DNA of 64,000 nt from an uncultured Bacteroidota bacterium (GCA_902774395.1 CACYIK010000014.1:40832-104831); one strand, 5' to 3'. Counted from the stretch's first letter, positions 50,761 to 61,000 are shown. Numbers and translations: made by a program. Notes: generated by a model not told the origin, from the letters alone.

Positions 50761-53338
50761 CCCCATGATTAGCATAGACCTTGATGTCGGCGAAGGGGTC
50801 AACATTCTCAATTCCTGTACAGTCCTCAATAATATTGGTAAACCGGCCCCAGACGGTGTCGGCGCGGTAGGCGTCGGCGGAGCCGCAGGGGACGATGAGG
50901 GTGGCGGTGTACTCGCTGAAAGTAGTGCGGCCCCGATACTCAATGAGCGCGGGGGGCACGGTGCACTCGAGCAGGAGGGTGTCGAGCGGCGAGTTGTCGA
51001 AGAGGCCCCAATATAGGGTGGTGACGCTGGCTGGCAGGGTGACTTTGTGCAGGCGGGGGCATTCGGCAAAGACCTCATAGGCGATGGTCTGCACGTGCGG
51101 CGGCACCACGAAGCTCTCGAGGCCGGTGCCATAGAGCAGGACTGGCTGCATCAGCTCCAGATTCTGGGGCAGATGCACGTAGGTGAGGCCGGAGCATTCC
51201 ATCAGGGCGCCGCCGCCGAGGTAGGTCAGCCCTTCGGGAAAGATGACGCTGTCGAGGTGAGTGTCACTACGGAAGGCGTCGCCCCCGACCACCTCGAGCG
51301 ACGAGGGCAGGTCGATGCGGCGCAGGTTGGTGTCCTGCTCGAAGGCCTGAAGGTCAATAACGCGCAAGCCATCGGGTAGGGTGATGTGCTCGAGAGCGAG
51401 GCAACGGCAGAAAGCGCGCCTGCCGATGGTGTCGAGTCCCTGGTGGAGGGTCAGCGACTGCATATTAAGGCAGCCGAGGAAGCCGAACTCCTCGATGACG
51501 CTCACGCTGGCGGGGACGTCGACCGACTGCATGGCGTAGCAGCCCGCGAAGCAGCCGTAGGGGATGCGACTCACGCCGTCGGGGATATTGACGGACTGCA
51601 TGCTGTGGCACGAATAGAAGGCAAAGGCTCCGATGTCGCGGACCGAAGCGGGCAGCGCCACGGAGGTAATCTCGTCACACCGTCTGAAGGTTTGGTCGGC
51701 CACGGCGGTGACTGCGTGCATCGTGCCGAGGTAGGGCACCGAGTCGGGCACGGTGACGGCTCCCACGGGCTTGGTGTAGCCCTCCCAGGCGTCGACGTTG
51801 GCGTCGCTGACGGAGCTGGAGACTCTGACGGGGAACAGCGGCGGCACCACGGAGGCATTTGCTCCACTATGGTCGCAGGCCGTGTCTCCTGCGGAGCCAG
51901 ACAGGCCCTCGGCGTCGACGATATAATATAAGGTGGTGCCCTGGTAGGTGTAGGGGAACACCTCGGCGATGTTCATGAAGAGGCCCCAGTAGGGATGGGC
52001 GCGGTAGGCCGCTGTCGAACCTTGCGGGACGACGAGGAGGGTATGATAGTCGTTGAGGATGCTGTCGTCAACGGTGGTGGCGGGCGGTACGCTGCCGCGA
52101 AACACCAGCGTGTCAATCTGCGTGTCGTAGAAGGCGTAGGGGGCGATGCTGTCGAGGCTGGCGGGGAGCGTCAGGCTGTGCAGGTTCGGGCAGTAGGCAA
52201 AGGTTGCATAGCCAATCGTCGCGATGCCCTCGCCGAGGGTGACTTTGGAGAGATTGGTGCAGCCCCAGAACACAGCCCAGGGTACCGTCGTCATCGTTCC
52301 CGGCAGCGAGATGGTGGTGAGGCTTTGGTTGTCGCCGAAGACCGTAGTGCCCATCGTGGTGAAGCCCTCGGGCAGGACGAGGTTGGAACTCAGCGAGCTG
52401 TCGTACTGGAAGGCGAAGCTGTCGATGACCGTCAGCGTGGAGGGGTAGTTGATGTACAGCAGGTTGCCACATTCTAGGAAGGCAGCGTAGCCAATGGTGT
52501 CAACACCCTCGTCGAGCTGTACGAAACGGAGGTTGTTGCATCGGGCGAAAGACCATGAGCTGATAGTGTGCACGCTGCCGGGAATGACAACCGCCGAGAT
52601 GGAGTCGCAACGACGGAAAGCACCTTCGCCAATGGTGGTCAGGCCAGCAGGGAGGTTCACCAACGCGGGGCCGGCGCACCCTTCGAAGGCATAGTTGCCG
52701 ATAGAGCGCAGGCTGTCGGGGAAGTTGATAGTCTGGAGAGCGGGGCAGTCGGCGAAAGCCCGGTCACCAATGCAGGTAAGCCCTGCTGGGAGATTGACTT
52801 CGGCCAACAGGCTGTCCTTATAGAAGCAGCTGCCGGGAATTTCGGTGACACCCTCGGGGATGGTGACGGAGGTGAGACCGTAGCACCTAGCGAAAGCATA
52901 AGGGCTGATGGCGGTGACGGAGGCGGGCAGCGTAAAGGAGGTCAGGCCGTGGCACTTGCCGAAAGCCCATTCGCCAATGGCGATAACAGCCTCAGGCAGC
53001 GTGACTGATGTCACCAGCTCGCAGTGGTAGAAAGCGTCGTGGCCCACCTCGGTGACGGCGTGCATCGTGCCGCCGAAGGACACCGAGTCGGGCACGGTGA
53101 CGGCACCCGACGGCTGGGTGTAGCCGGTCCACGAGGCATCGTTCACCGTGTCGTAGATGGGCCACAGCGGCGACACCACGGTGGCGTCGCCCGCCGAGTC
53201 GATGATGTAGTACAGCGTGGTCCCTTGGTGGGAGTAGGGAAAAACGGAATCCTGAGCGCGGGCGGAATTGAAAATTAAAAATTGAAAATTGAAAATTAGG
53301 CTGGCGCACAATAGTGCCTTGAGTACTTTTTTCTTCAT
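50729..53338 (-). CDS. BspA-like LRR surface protein, T9SS tail out of frame
   Basis: An 869-residue secreted protein made of LRR_5/BspA-type repeats (pattern IGxxAFxxCxxLxxVxLPxxVxxI, about 23 residues each). Two large halves repeat: YSHQGTTLYYIIDSAGD near residue 34 and YTYQGTTLYYIVDAEGL near 460 each begin a block with a VTVPDSV...GTMHAVT unit followed by LRRs, so an internal duplication is visible. Signal peptide: MKKKVLKALLCASLIFNFQF and further. The frame ends NHGAPPTRCSSTI. In the next frame a complete T9SS sorting domain follows (VQLYDMMGRQLA to PAQKVVVMR, stop at 50610). Adding one G to the four-G tract (CCCC at 50761-50764 on the plus strand) would join them. BspA proteins mediate adhesion. 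Confidence 0.85.
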   Translation of the reverse strand: MKKKVLKALLCASLIFNFQFLIFNSARAQDSVFPYSHQGTTLYYIIDSAGDATVVSPLWPIYDTVNDASWTGYTQPSGAVTVPDSVSFGGTMHAVTEVGHDAFYHCELVTSVTLPEAVIAIGEWAFGKCHGLTSFTLPASVTAISPYAFARCYGLTSVTIPEGVTEIPGSCFYKDSLLAEVNLPAGLTCIGDRAFADCPALQTINFPDSLRSIGNYAFEGCAGPALVNLPAGLTTIGEGAFRRCDSISAVVIPGSVHTISSWSFARCNNLRFVQLDEGVDTIGYAAFLECGNLLYINYPSTLTVIDSFAFQYDSSLSSNLVLPEGFTTMGTTVFGDNQSLTTISLPGTMTTVPWAVFWGCTNLSKVTLGEGIATIGYATFAYCPNLHSLTLPASLDSIAPYAFYDTQIDTLVFRGSVPPATTVDDSILNDYHTLLVVPQGSTAAYRAHPYWGLFMNIAEVFPYTYQGTTLYYIVDAEGLSGSAGDTACDHSGANASVVPPLFPVRVSSSVSDANVDAWEGYTKPVGAVTVPDSVPYLGTMHAVTAVADQTFRRCDEITSVALPASVRDIGAFAFYSCHSMQSVNIPDGVSRIPYGCFAGCYAMQSVDVPASVSVIEEFGFLGCLNMQSLTLHQGLDTIGRRAFCRCLALEHITLPDGLRVIDLQAFEQDTNLRRIDLPSSLEVVGGDAFRSDTHLDSVIFPEGLTYLGGGALMECSGLTYVHLPQNLELMQPVLLYGTGLESFVVPPHVQTIAYEVFAECPRLHKVTLPASVTTLYWGLFDNSPLDTLLLECTVPPALIEYRGRTTFSEYTATLIVPCGSADAYRADTVWGRFTNIIEDCTGIENVDPFADIKVYANHGAPPTRCSSTI
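51856..51905 (-). repeat. Dispersed 50-base repeat, copy in BspA-like gene
   Basis: Contains TTTGCTCCACT, GGCCGTGTCTCCT and GGAGCCAG on the plus strand. It encodes the linker GLSGSAGDTACDHSGANAS at the start of the second BspA half. The same sequence, inverted, is at 54045-54094. Confidence 0.7.
53266..53299 (-). repeat. Microrepeat encoding BspA signal peptide core
   Basis: GAATTGAAAATTAAAAATTG units encode LIFNFQFLIFN, nearly the same peptide as in the CapA-like signal. Confidence 0.75.
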
Positions 53339-53362
53339 TTCTATATGCTGGTTTATTGATTA

Positions 53363-54175
53363 CTATTTGCCTGCTTTCACAGGTCGTATGGACTGGCCGT
53401 CGGAGCGGTAGCCGAAACTGCCAATGCGGTGGTCGCCGGGCAGGAAGCTGAAGCTCCAAGCGTCGTCGGGGCTGTCGGTGAAGAGCGAGGCGGACCAGTA
53501 GAATCCGTACTCGCCGGCGGCGACCAGCTCGGTGCCGTTGCTGCTGCCGGCGGCAGGCAGGAAGAGGCTGTTGCCGTTGGGGGCGGTGAGGCGGTAGCCG
53601 CCGACGCCGTTCTGCATGGTCCACTCGGCAATGGTGCCCGCCAGCAGTTCCTCCCAGTCCTCGCGGGTCGGGATGCGGGTGCCGGAGAGGCGGGCAGTGG
53701 CGGCATCGTCCATGGTCTGCAGGCTGGTCAGGCCGTCTACCGTGCCATAAGCCTCCGATGTATTGTACTTGGTTAGCGTCAGCAGGCTGTCGCCCTCTGC
53801 CGTGCAGTAGCGGTAGGTGCTCCAGTCGTAGAGGTCTTTTGTGTTGGTCTCGCCCCAAGCGAAGTAGTCGCCGTAGTCCTCAGGCGTGTCGGCGCCAAGG
53901 TTGCAGGTGGCCCAGAGCGTGCCGCTGGGCAGACCAAGGTCGACCCAATTGTCGTTGCCGGTGTTGTCATCTTTGCTGCAGGAGGCAATGAAAAATAGTA
54001 GTAAAAAGCCGATAGCTGGTAGCCGGTAGCCGTTAGCCAATAGCCCTGCCTGGCTCCAAAGGAGACACGGCCTACGACCGCAGTGGAGCAAACGGCCAAT
54101 AGCTAACTGCTGTCCGCTACCTGCTATCCGCTTAAGAAATTGAAAAATGAAAAATGAAAAATGAAAATGTTTCAT
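53363..54175 (-). CDS. FISUMP-type lipoprotein with repeat-built N-terminus
   Basis: A 270-residue lipoprotein. The mature domain starts WVDLGLPSGTLWATCNLGAD and ends GYRSDGQSIRPV, the beginning and end of the FISUMP (Fibrobacter succinogenes major paralogous) domain; GDYFAWGET and GTRIPTREDWEEL lie between. The lipidation site is in FLLLFFIASCSKDD (Cys about residue 69). The first 55 residues are odd: MKHFHFSFFIFQF comes from one microrepeat (54137-54167), and the stretch up to NGYRLPAIGF comes from a GGTAGCC-type repeat and the 50-base dispersed repeat. A shorter start nearer the lipobox is possible, but none with ATG is obvious. Surface role unknown. Confidence 0.75.
   Translation of the reverse strand: MKHFHFSFFIFQFLKRIAGSGQQLAIGRLLHCGRRPCLLWSQAGLLANGYRLPAIGFLLLFFIASCSKDDNTGNDNWVDLGLPSGTLWATCNLGADTPEDYGDYFAWGETNTKDLYDWSTYRYCTAEGDSLLTLTKYNTSEAYGTVDGLTSLQTMDDAATARLSGTRIPTREDWEELLAGTIAEWTMQNGVGGYRLTAPNGNSLFLPAAGSSNGTELVAAGEYGFYWSASLFTDSPDDAWSFSFLPGDHRIGSFGYRSDGQSIRPVKAGK
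54008..54167 (-). repeat. Stacked repeats at the FISUMP gene start
   Basis: GATAGCTGGTAGCCGGTAGC-type units (54008-54046), the inverted copy of the 50-base dispersed repeat (54045-54094), CAATAGCTAACTGCTGTCC-type units (54095-54132) and GAAAAATGAAAAATG units (54137-54167) follow one another and together encode nearly the whole N-terminal extension. Confidence 0.75.
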
Positions 54176-54217
54176 ATTCTTAATTCTATTTTTTTACGTT
54201 AAAGTTGACGTTAACGG

Positions 54218-57200
54218 TTATTTCACCACCACCACTTTCTGTGCCGGGCGGTTGCCGACCTTGACGAGGTAGACACCGTTGGGGACTGGCTGGGTGCTGG
54301 AGTGTTTGAAGGTTTGGGTGAGGCGACCGACCATGTCGTAGACCTGCACGGTCTCGCCGTCGGCACCTTCAACCACAATGCGGCCGTGGTTGACGCGGAT
54401 GCTGACGACAGAGTCGTCAACCACATCCTCTATGCCGGCGCTGTTGTTCCCCGTGATCGCTTTGATCATGAAAGCATTGAGGAGTCCGCGGGAGACGAGG
54501 GTGGCCCATGTCGTCCCGTCGTTGGAGATAAAGCTGGCATTTTCACCCGCGTAGCCGCTGACGGCCATCGTGTGACCCGCGTCGGTGATGCAGAAGGTAA
54601 CCCAGAGGTTCTCTCCCAAGATGGGCACCGAGTCGGTCAGCACAACCTCCTGCCAGCCCTCCTGGGCGGAGGAGATGCTCAGGGGCTGGGTGTGCACCAG
54701 GGTGCCGGGGGCATCTTCGCCGCCACGGTAGATGTTCAGCGTGTAGTCGCAAGTCCCCGTCGAATAGAGCATCACGCCGCGCAGGAAGTCACAGTCGGCG
54801 AGTGCCGCAGCCGGCAGCATCATGCCGAAATGGAAATTGGGCGAGCCGTTGGCTATCTTGGTCAGCATCGGGTCGTCGGCGCAGTGGCTGATGGTGTCGC
54901 CGGAACGCACGGGGCGCTGGGTGATGAAGTTGGCGGTGAAGCTATAGTTGGCGGTGGCGATGAAGGTGAGCGTCGGGGTGAGGATATTGGGGTTCCAGTA
55001 GGCGAACTGGTAGCCCTCGGCGGGCAGAGCCTGCAGGGTGACGGTGTCGCCCTCCTCATAGAGGCCGCTGCCGCTGACGCTGCCCGCGTGGGCGTTGTTC
55101 ACCGAGGCGGAGATATAGTGGTATACCCGGGCGCTGTCGTTCTGGCCGACGCGGATGTCGTCGAGCTTCATCGGCGAGAGGCAGTGGAAGGCAATGTGGA
55201 CGGTCTGTCCGGCGTAGGGGGCCAGCGAGATGGAGCGCTGCTGCCAGCCCGAGGTGCTGCCGCCTTCGATGTAGATGAGGTTGGTGAAATTGGTGAGGTT
55301 GTCGCCGCTGACGGAGAGACGCACCTCATAGGCGAGGCCCACGGGAGCGTTGATATAGTAAGAGAGGCCGATAACGGAGCTGTCGGCAGGCAGGACAATG
55401 GCGGGAGAGATAGCCCAGGCGTTGCCAGTGGAGGCCAGGTAGGCGCTGCCGCTGTGGCCCCCGTCGCTGGCCACGTTCCATTGGCCGGCACCCATGCGGA
55501 GCCAGCAGTCGGCACCCTCCTCGAAGCTCTCGTCCCAGGCCAGTTCCTTCACGGCGCAGCGGGCGGCGCTGCCGTCGCCGAAGAGGCCACGGATGAGGAA
55601 GTCCACCCCAGTACCTGTCTCGGAAATACCGTTAATCACACATCCGTCGGCATTGCAGTTGGTGAGAGCGAATGTCATAGGCGTTGCGGCGTCGCTTGTA
55701 AAGAGCAGCCAGAGCGCCTGTGTGGTGTCGACGGGCAAGGTGTCGGTAAGGGTGATGCTGCACCAACCGCCGATGTCGGTGGAGGCGAAGCGCTGGGTTG
55801 TGGTGTAGAGCGTGTCGGTAGGGGCATCGGTGCCGGAGAGGACGTGAAGGGTGTAGTTGCCGGGCGAAGCGACATAGAGCTGCACGGCTTTGAGGTAGCG
55901 TCCCGCCGTGAGCACCGAGGCGGGCAGGCGGATGCCCCACGTGTCGTCGGGATTTTCGAGTGCACGGCTGCTCAAAAGGGTGGCGTAGGGGTCGCAGTAG
56001 GCAAGGGTGTCGCCGCTGAGGCGCGTCACCTCGGCGTTGAAAGTGTAGTTGCCTCCCTGGGCGATGAATTGGCGCAAGGGAAGAACATTGCCGTCGCTCC
56101 AGCGATTGAAACGATAGCCCTCGGGAACGGCGACTTGGAGGGTGACGGTGTCGCCAAAGGCATAGCTGCCGCTGCCACTGACGGTGGCGGGGCTGTTCAC
56201 AGTGGCGGTGACCACAGTGGTGCTACCCTCGGCCCAGTCGGCGTTGGGACGGATGCCTATGAGGGCTCTGTTATCCAGGTTGTAGGTGCCGCTGTTGGCT
56301 CCCGCTCCGCCGGCCGCAGGCACAAGACCGCCAATCCTGTAGTAGCCGTCGGCGAGACCGTTCCAGCCCCAGTTGAAGTGGAAGAGACCGGCATCGTCGT
56401 AGCCGTCGCAGACGAAGCTGTGGCCCATCTGATCGTCGCTGCCGCTGTAGAGGATGGGACGTCCCTCATCGAGCTCGGCACGCAAGCGGGCACAGTACTC
56501 CGTAAGGCTGTACTTGTGGCGCATCACCAAGGCGACGTCGGGACGGTATTTGAAGTAGGAGATGAGGGCCGTCAGGGCGGAGGATGTCAGGCGCCCATTG
56601 GAGCTGCAGTTACGGGAGGAACTCAACTGGGGAGAGTACGACATGTCGACACCCACGCCAACATGGTACATCAGGGTGGCGACGGCGTTCACCTCGGTCT
56701 CGCTGCTCGCGGCGGTAAGGGCGCTGGGCATGTGGCTCCAGTCGTAGGTGGCGGCAGAGAAGTCTACCGTCAGCGGGCCGTAGGCGGGGTTGACGTTGTT
56801 GGTGTGCTGGCCGTAGCCCGTGGCAGGCCAGTTGTGGAACTTCATCACCTGGGCCGTGGCGGTGGCCACACAGCCGGTGATAGCGCGTTGGTTCGCCGCA
56901 CTGTCGAAAGGGCACAAGGCGTTATAGTATGGGGTCTGGTTCCATGTGGTGGTGAGCAGCGGCGCCACCGCCGACTTACGGCCACCGGCCACCGAACCAC
57001 TGACCACACTCTCCCACTCTTTCGTCAAACTCGGCTCTCCATGCTTTTTGGCCGAGAGAACGATGCGCTCGTATTCGTCGAGCAGGCTACGCAGATTCTC
57101 CGGCATGCCGTCGGTTTCGAAACGGCCGGTCACCGAATAGCCCAGCACAGGCACCACGCAGTCATCGCCGCTGACGAGGATGAAGCCTCCCTCGCTGGCG

Positions 57201-57388
57201 GCAAAGATAAAGAACTCCGTGTAGGGAGTCGACGAAGTGACATCCACCAGTGCCTCAGGATTTTTCATCCCATTGGCACTCATATAGTTCTCGGCCACAC
57301 GGCGTGCCATAGTGACATCAACAGGTTTGGCACTCACGGTGCCCCCCATCATCAGCATTGCTGCAATCGCAGTAAGTAATCGTTTCAT
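54218..57388 (-). CDS. C10 (streptopain-like) cysteine protease with T9SS tail
   Basis: A 1056-residue secreted protease. The signal peptide MKRLLTAIAAMLMMGGTVSA is followed by a Spi-like propeptide (to about residue 150; GGFILVSGDDCVVPVLGYS) and a C10 catalytic domain: nucleophile cysteine in ITGCVATATAQVMKF (about Cys173) and histidine in MGHSFVCDGYDD (about 322), then FNWGWNGLADGYY. Next come two or three beta-sandwich (jelly-roll-like) modules with repeated GSGSYAFGDTVTLQ and GSGLYEEGDTVTLQ segments, and a T9SS sorting domain VQVYDMVGRLTQTF to PAQKVVVVK. It probably is an extracellular protein-degrading enzyme or virulence-type protease. Confidence 0.9.
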   Translation of the reverse strand: MKRLLTAIAAMLMMGGTVSAKPVDVTMARRVAENYMSANGMKNPEALVDVTSSTPYTEFFIFAASEGGFILVSGDDCVVPVLGYSVTGRFETDGMPENLRSLLDEYERIVLSAKKHGEPSLTKEWESVVSGSVAGGRKSAVAPLLTTTWNQTPYYNALCPFDSAANQRAITGCVATATAQVMKFHNWPATGYGQHTNNVNPAYGPLTVDFSAATYDWSHMPSALTAASSETEVNAVATLMYHVGVGVDMSYSPQLSSSRNCSSNGRLTSSALTALISYFKYRPDVALVMRHKYSLTEYCARLRAELDEGRPILYSGSDDQMGHSFVCDGYDDAGLFHFNWGWNGLADGYYRIGGLVPAAGGAGANSGTYNLDNRALIGIRPNADWAEGSTTVVTATVNSPATVSGSGSYAFGDTVTLQVAVPEGYRFNRWSDGNVLPLRQFIAQGGNYTFNAEVTRLSGDTLAYCDPYATLLSSRALENPDDTWGIRLPASVLTAGRYLKAVQLYVASPGNYTLHVLSGTDAPTDTLYTTTQRFASTDIGGWCSITLTDTLPVDTTQALWLLFTSDAATPMTFALTNCNADGCVINGISETGTGVDFLIRGLFGDGSAARCAVKELAWDESFEEGADCWLRMGAGQWNVASDGGHSGSAYLASTGNAWAISPAIVLPADSSVIGLSYYINAPVGLAYEVRLSVSGDNLTNFTNLIYIEGGSTSGWQQRSISLAPYAGQTVHIAFHCLSPMKLDDIRVGQNDSARVYHYISASVNNAHAGSVSGSGLYEEGDTVTLQALPAEGYQFAYWNPNILTPTLTFIATANYSFTANFITQRPVRSGDTISHCADDPMLTKIANGSPNFHFGMMLPAAALADCDFLRGVMLYSTGTCDYTLNIYRGGEDAPGTLVHTQPLSISSAQEGWQEVVLTDSVPILGENLWVTFCITDAGHTMAVSGYAGENASFISNDGTTWATLVSRGLLNAFMIKAITGNNSAGIEDVVDDSVVSIRVNHGRIVVEGADGETVQVYDMVGRLTQTFKHSSTQPVPNGVYLVKVGNRPAQKVVVVK

Positions 57389-57422
57389 CTTTCCTTAATT
57401 CTTAGTTCTTAGTTTTTAGTTC

Positions 57423-57965
57423 TTACTTCATCACCACCGGACGATAGAGGACTTGGCTGTAGCCATTTGCATCGGTGTTATATAGTGCCTCGGTCTGGCC
57501 GTCGGAAGAGAGGTAGCGTGCAAGGGTGTCGTCACCAAACACCACGGTATCTCCGGTGGAATGGAATCCCTGATGTACCAGCGTGTTCCTAAACTTCTCG
57601 GCGGGCACGGTGTTGTTCCAGCAGATGCTGATGGCGTAGCGCAGGTTCTGTCCGTCCTCCGTCTCGAAGAGGTACTGCTCGGTGAGCATGAGATCTACAT
57701 TACCCACATAATACCATTTGTGCCAGCATTGGTAGGGGTCTTCCCAATATTGGAGTTGGTTGTTTCCGTTCTGCCACCACTCCTTGCTCTGTATATGCTG
57801 CTCCACATCGGCGATGTTGCATCCCCACTGAAGGAGGGGATCAAAGGCGAGGATTTCGGTCTCGGGATCCGTCTTGTCGTCATCCTTACTGCAGGACGCA
57901 AAGAAAATCGGCAGGCACATCATGGCGGCCACCATCACCACACGGAAGTTTCTCAATTGTTTCAT
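57423..57965 (-). CDS. Hypothetical lipoprotein
   Basis: A 180-residue protein with a lipoprotein signal (MKQLRNFRVVMVAAMMCLPIFFASC, then SKDDDKTD). The mature part is rich in tryptophan and aromatic residues (SKEWWQNGNNQLQYWEDPYQCWHKWYY, quoted in part) and is predicted alpha/beta. It lies between the two large T9SS proteases, 34 bases upstream of the C10 gene. Its size and position recall inhibitors or chaperones that accompany secreted proteases, but nothing in the sequence proves it. AATTCTTAGTTCTTAG-type microrepeats flank it. Confidence 0.7.
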   Translation of the reverse strand: MKQLRNFRVVMVAAMMCLPIFFASCSKDDDKTDPETEILAFDPLLQWGCNIADVEQHIQSKEWWQNGNNQLQYWEDPYQCWHKWYYVGNVDLMLTEQYLFETEDGQNLRYAISICWNNTVPAEKFRNTLVHQGFHSTGDTVVFGDDTLARYLSSDGQTEALYNTDANGYSQVLYRPVVMK

Positions 57966-58011
57966 ATTTTTATTTCTTATTTTTTAATTCTTAATTATTA
58001 GCTCTAAGTTC

Positions 58012-61000
58012 TTACTTCACCACCACCACTTTCTGTGCTGGGCGGTCGCCGACCTTAACCAAGTAGACTCCGGAAGCGGGAAGGTGGTAAGTGAAAGTTG
58101 AAAGGCGAGAGCTAGCCAGCTGGCGACCCATAATATCATAGAGGCCGACCTCCTCACCGTACCGATTGTCGACACGGATATTGAGACCGTTAATCTCCAC
58201 TCTCCACTCTCCACTCTCAACTTCCCCGACCCCCTCGGTGCTGAGGAAGTGGACATGGAAGGTGAGCTCGGTGCCGTTCTCCTGGATGTTCGTGATTTCG
58301 AAGCTGGTCTCCGGCGTGCCGTCGGTGAGGTAGGGGTGCGGGTCGGTGGTGGGGCCGAAGGAAGTGCGGCCCGTGGCGGCGCTGAAATTGGCATCAATCC
58401 AATCGCCGTTCACCGTGTCGATGGCGCTACCGGGACGGAAGACCCAGTACTGGTGGGCTTGGGTGTAGAAGTCGAATAAACCGTTGGTATAGATGTCGAG
58501 CGGCACGGTGTCGTTCCAACGGGCGGCGATGAGGCCGGTGCCGGGGATACCTTCCTCATAGGGGTCCTGATAGCGACGGTACTCGAAGGTGAACCACTGC
58601 GTGGGGTCGACGGCGGAGCGAATGTAGTAGCAGTTCTGCGAAGGACTGGAGCCTACGCTGCGCAGCGTGTAGTCGCCGTCGCAGATAATCTCTATGGGGT
58701 CGTCGCAGACATGGAGGTATTTGCTTTTGATGATGGCAGCGGTGTGGTTGGCACCCCACCAGTTGGCATCCATGACGTCCCAGCATCCGGCGGTATATAT
58801 GTTGGTGTAGTGACTGTAGTGGTAAAGGTCAGGCAGGCCCAGCGAGTGGCACATCTCGTGGCAGAAGATCTTGGGGGTGAAGTAGATGCTGTCAGCCTCG
58901 AACTCAAAGTTATAGGCATGGACCCTCACACCATTGATAGTCACGGTGTGACCCACCGAGTCGTGGGGGAAGAACTCCATGTGAGGCCAAAGCAGGTCGC
59001 CCCAGTCGTCGCACAGGCCCTTGACAATGATGCTGACGTTGTCGATATCACCGTCACCGTTGCCGTCGAGCACCACGTTGGGGTTCACCCAGCCAGCAGT
59101 GTCAACATAGTTGAAGATACGCTCCAGCAACTCAATCTCAAGCATCGAGATTCCCACTAAGGGCAGCTCGCCGACATACCCTTCGGGGTTGTCCTCGCTA
59201 TAGGGGCGGAAGTGGCCGCGCGGATAAATGTCGCGATAGGAGACTATGACGTTGTTCCTCACATTGTTGGTATAGACCGTGTTGTAGTGGATGTTGCCGT
59301 AGGTCATGGCGTCGAAGTAGTTGTAGACGCTGTAGCAGCCCGTCGTGCGGCCGTTGAACATCGAGTCGATATCAACGAACGAGTGGTCAATCTCCTCGTC
59401 GTCAGCGAAGCGCACGAAGATGACGAGGTTGGTGAGTGCATTGCTGTCGACATCAGTCGGGTCGGAGGTCAAGCCCGCGAGGGGATTAATTTTACCCCAG
59501 CCCCACTGGTTGCTGCCGCTGGCGGGGAGGATGCCGGTGAGGCTGTCTGTACGGCCAGTGCTACGGATGAGGACGAGGGCCGAGTCGTAGCGCAGCTGCG
59601 GGTTCTGCTGGAGCCAGAGGGCCATGATGCCGGCCACGGCGGGCGACGCCATCGAGGTGCCGCGCTCGGAGGCATAGTAGGCGGTGTCGCCGTTGAAGAT
59701 TGTGTAGGTGGCGCAGTTGGGAGCGGTCACGATGGCGGAGTTGTAACTGTTGATGGCCGAGATGAGATGCTCGCCGGGAGCGCAGATGTCGGGCTTGGTG
59801 CGGAGGTCGATGGTGGGGCCGTGGGAAGAGAAGAAGGTGACATCGCCCAGCACCTCGGTACCGTAAGTATGGTTGCTGCCGTCGATGCCCGTCCACGAGG
59901 TGGCGGTGGTGTAGGCACCCACAGTGATGATGGAGCGGGCGGTGCCGCCAATCTCGCCGATGGTGCAGTCAGTGTTTCCTTCCATCACACCGGGCAGGCC
60001 GCCGCTAACGAAGGTAACTTGGTCACTCCAGGCGTGGACTTCGGCCTGCGCGGTACTTTTGAGGAAGAGGGCCACGCGGTAGGTGTCGGCGCTGTCGGGC
60101 CTGTTGTAAATGGTGAGGGTGATGTTCTGGTGGTTGTTGACGGGGTAGGTACCGTTGCAACTGGCGATGCAGAAGGTCTTGTTCAGATAAATGGGATCTT
60201 GGTAGACTTGCAGCTCGCTGGAGTTACGCCAGGGGCCTTGGGTAATGGTGTCTCCCGTGGCGGGGTCGATAAGGCCCACACTGACCGCAAAGGGGAGGTC
60301 GGCAGTGCTCCAGAGGTCGATTCTGTTCACCTCAGTGGCGGGGTTCTTGAGTGCGACTAGGGCGAGGGCGCAAGTGTCTGTGGCGGTAAAGGATTTGTGC
60401 AAATGCAGTTTGTTGTGGCCCTCGTTACCGGCAGCACCCACCACAAGGAAGCCCTCGGGGTACTGCTCATGGAGACCGTCCATCATGCGGTCGAGCGACG
60501 AAGTGCCGTCGTGAGGCCCCACATGTATTCCAAGACTCATGTTGACGACACAGGGTTTGCCCACCGAGGCGGCATAGTCGCGGATGTAGGCAATGCCGTC
60601 GTAGAGGCTCGCAACAGTGGTAGCGCTCACCATCACGATATCAGCGTTGGGAGCCATACCGCGGTAGCGGCGGCCGAGGGAGTCGGGGCCACCACAGCCA
60701 GCGGCGATGCCGGCCACATGGCTACCGTGGATACCGTTGGGGTCGTCGGTGCGAGCAGCAAGAATCTCGCTCTCGGTGGCGAGCTCACGGCCGTAGCTGT
60801 AGCCCGCAGGGGCGGTGCCGATGGTGTCGCCCTGTATCCAGACGCGCTTGATACGAAGAGTGGTGCCCGTCGAGTCGTAGAAGGCAGGGTGGTCGTACTG
60901 GAATCCGTTGTCGATGATGCCCACCACCACGCCGGTACCGTCATAGCCGTGGGGCAGGTCTACACCATTGTAGATACCGTCAATGCCCAGTTCAGCGCGG

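Noticed and set aside
54302..57379. 1025-residue open frame on the plus strand
   Set aside because: It is exactly antisense to the C10 protease and rich in Gly/Val/His; a shadow of a GC-rich gene.
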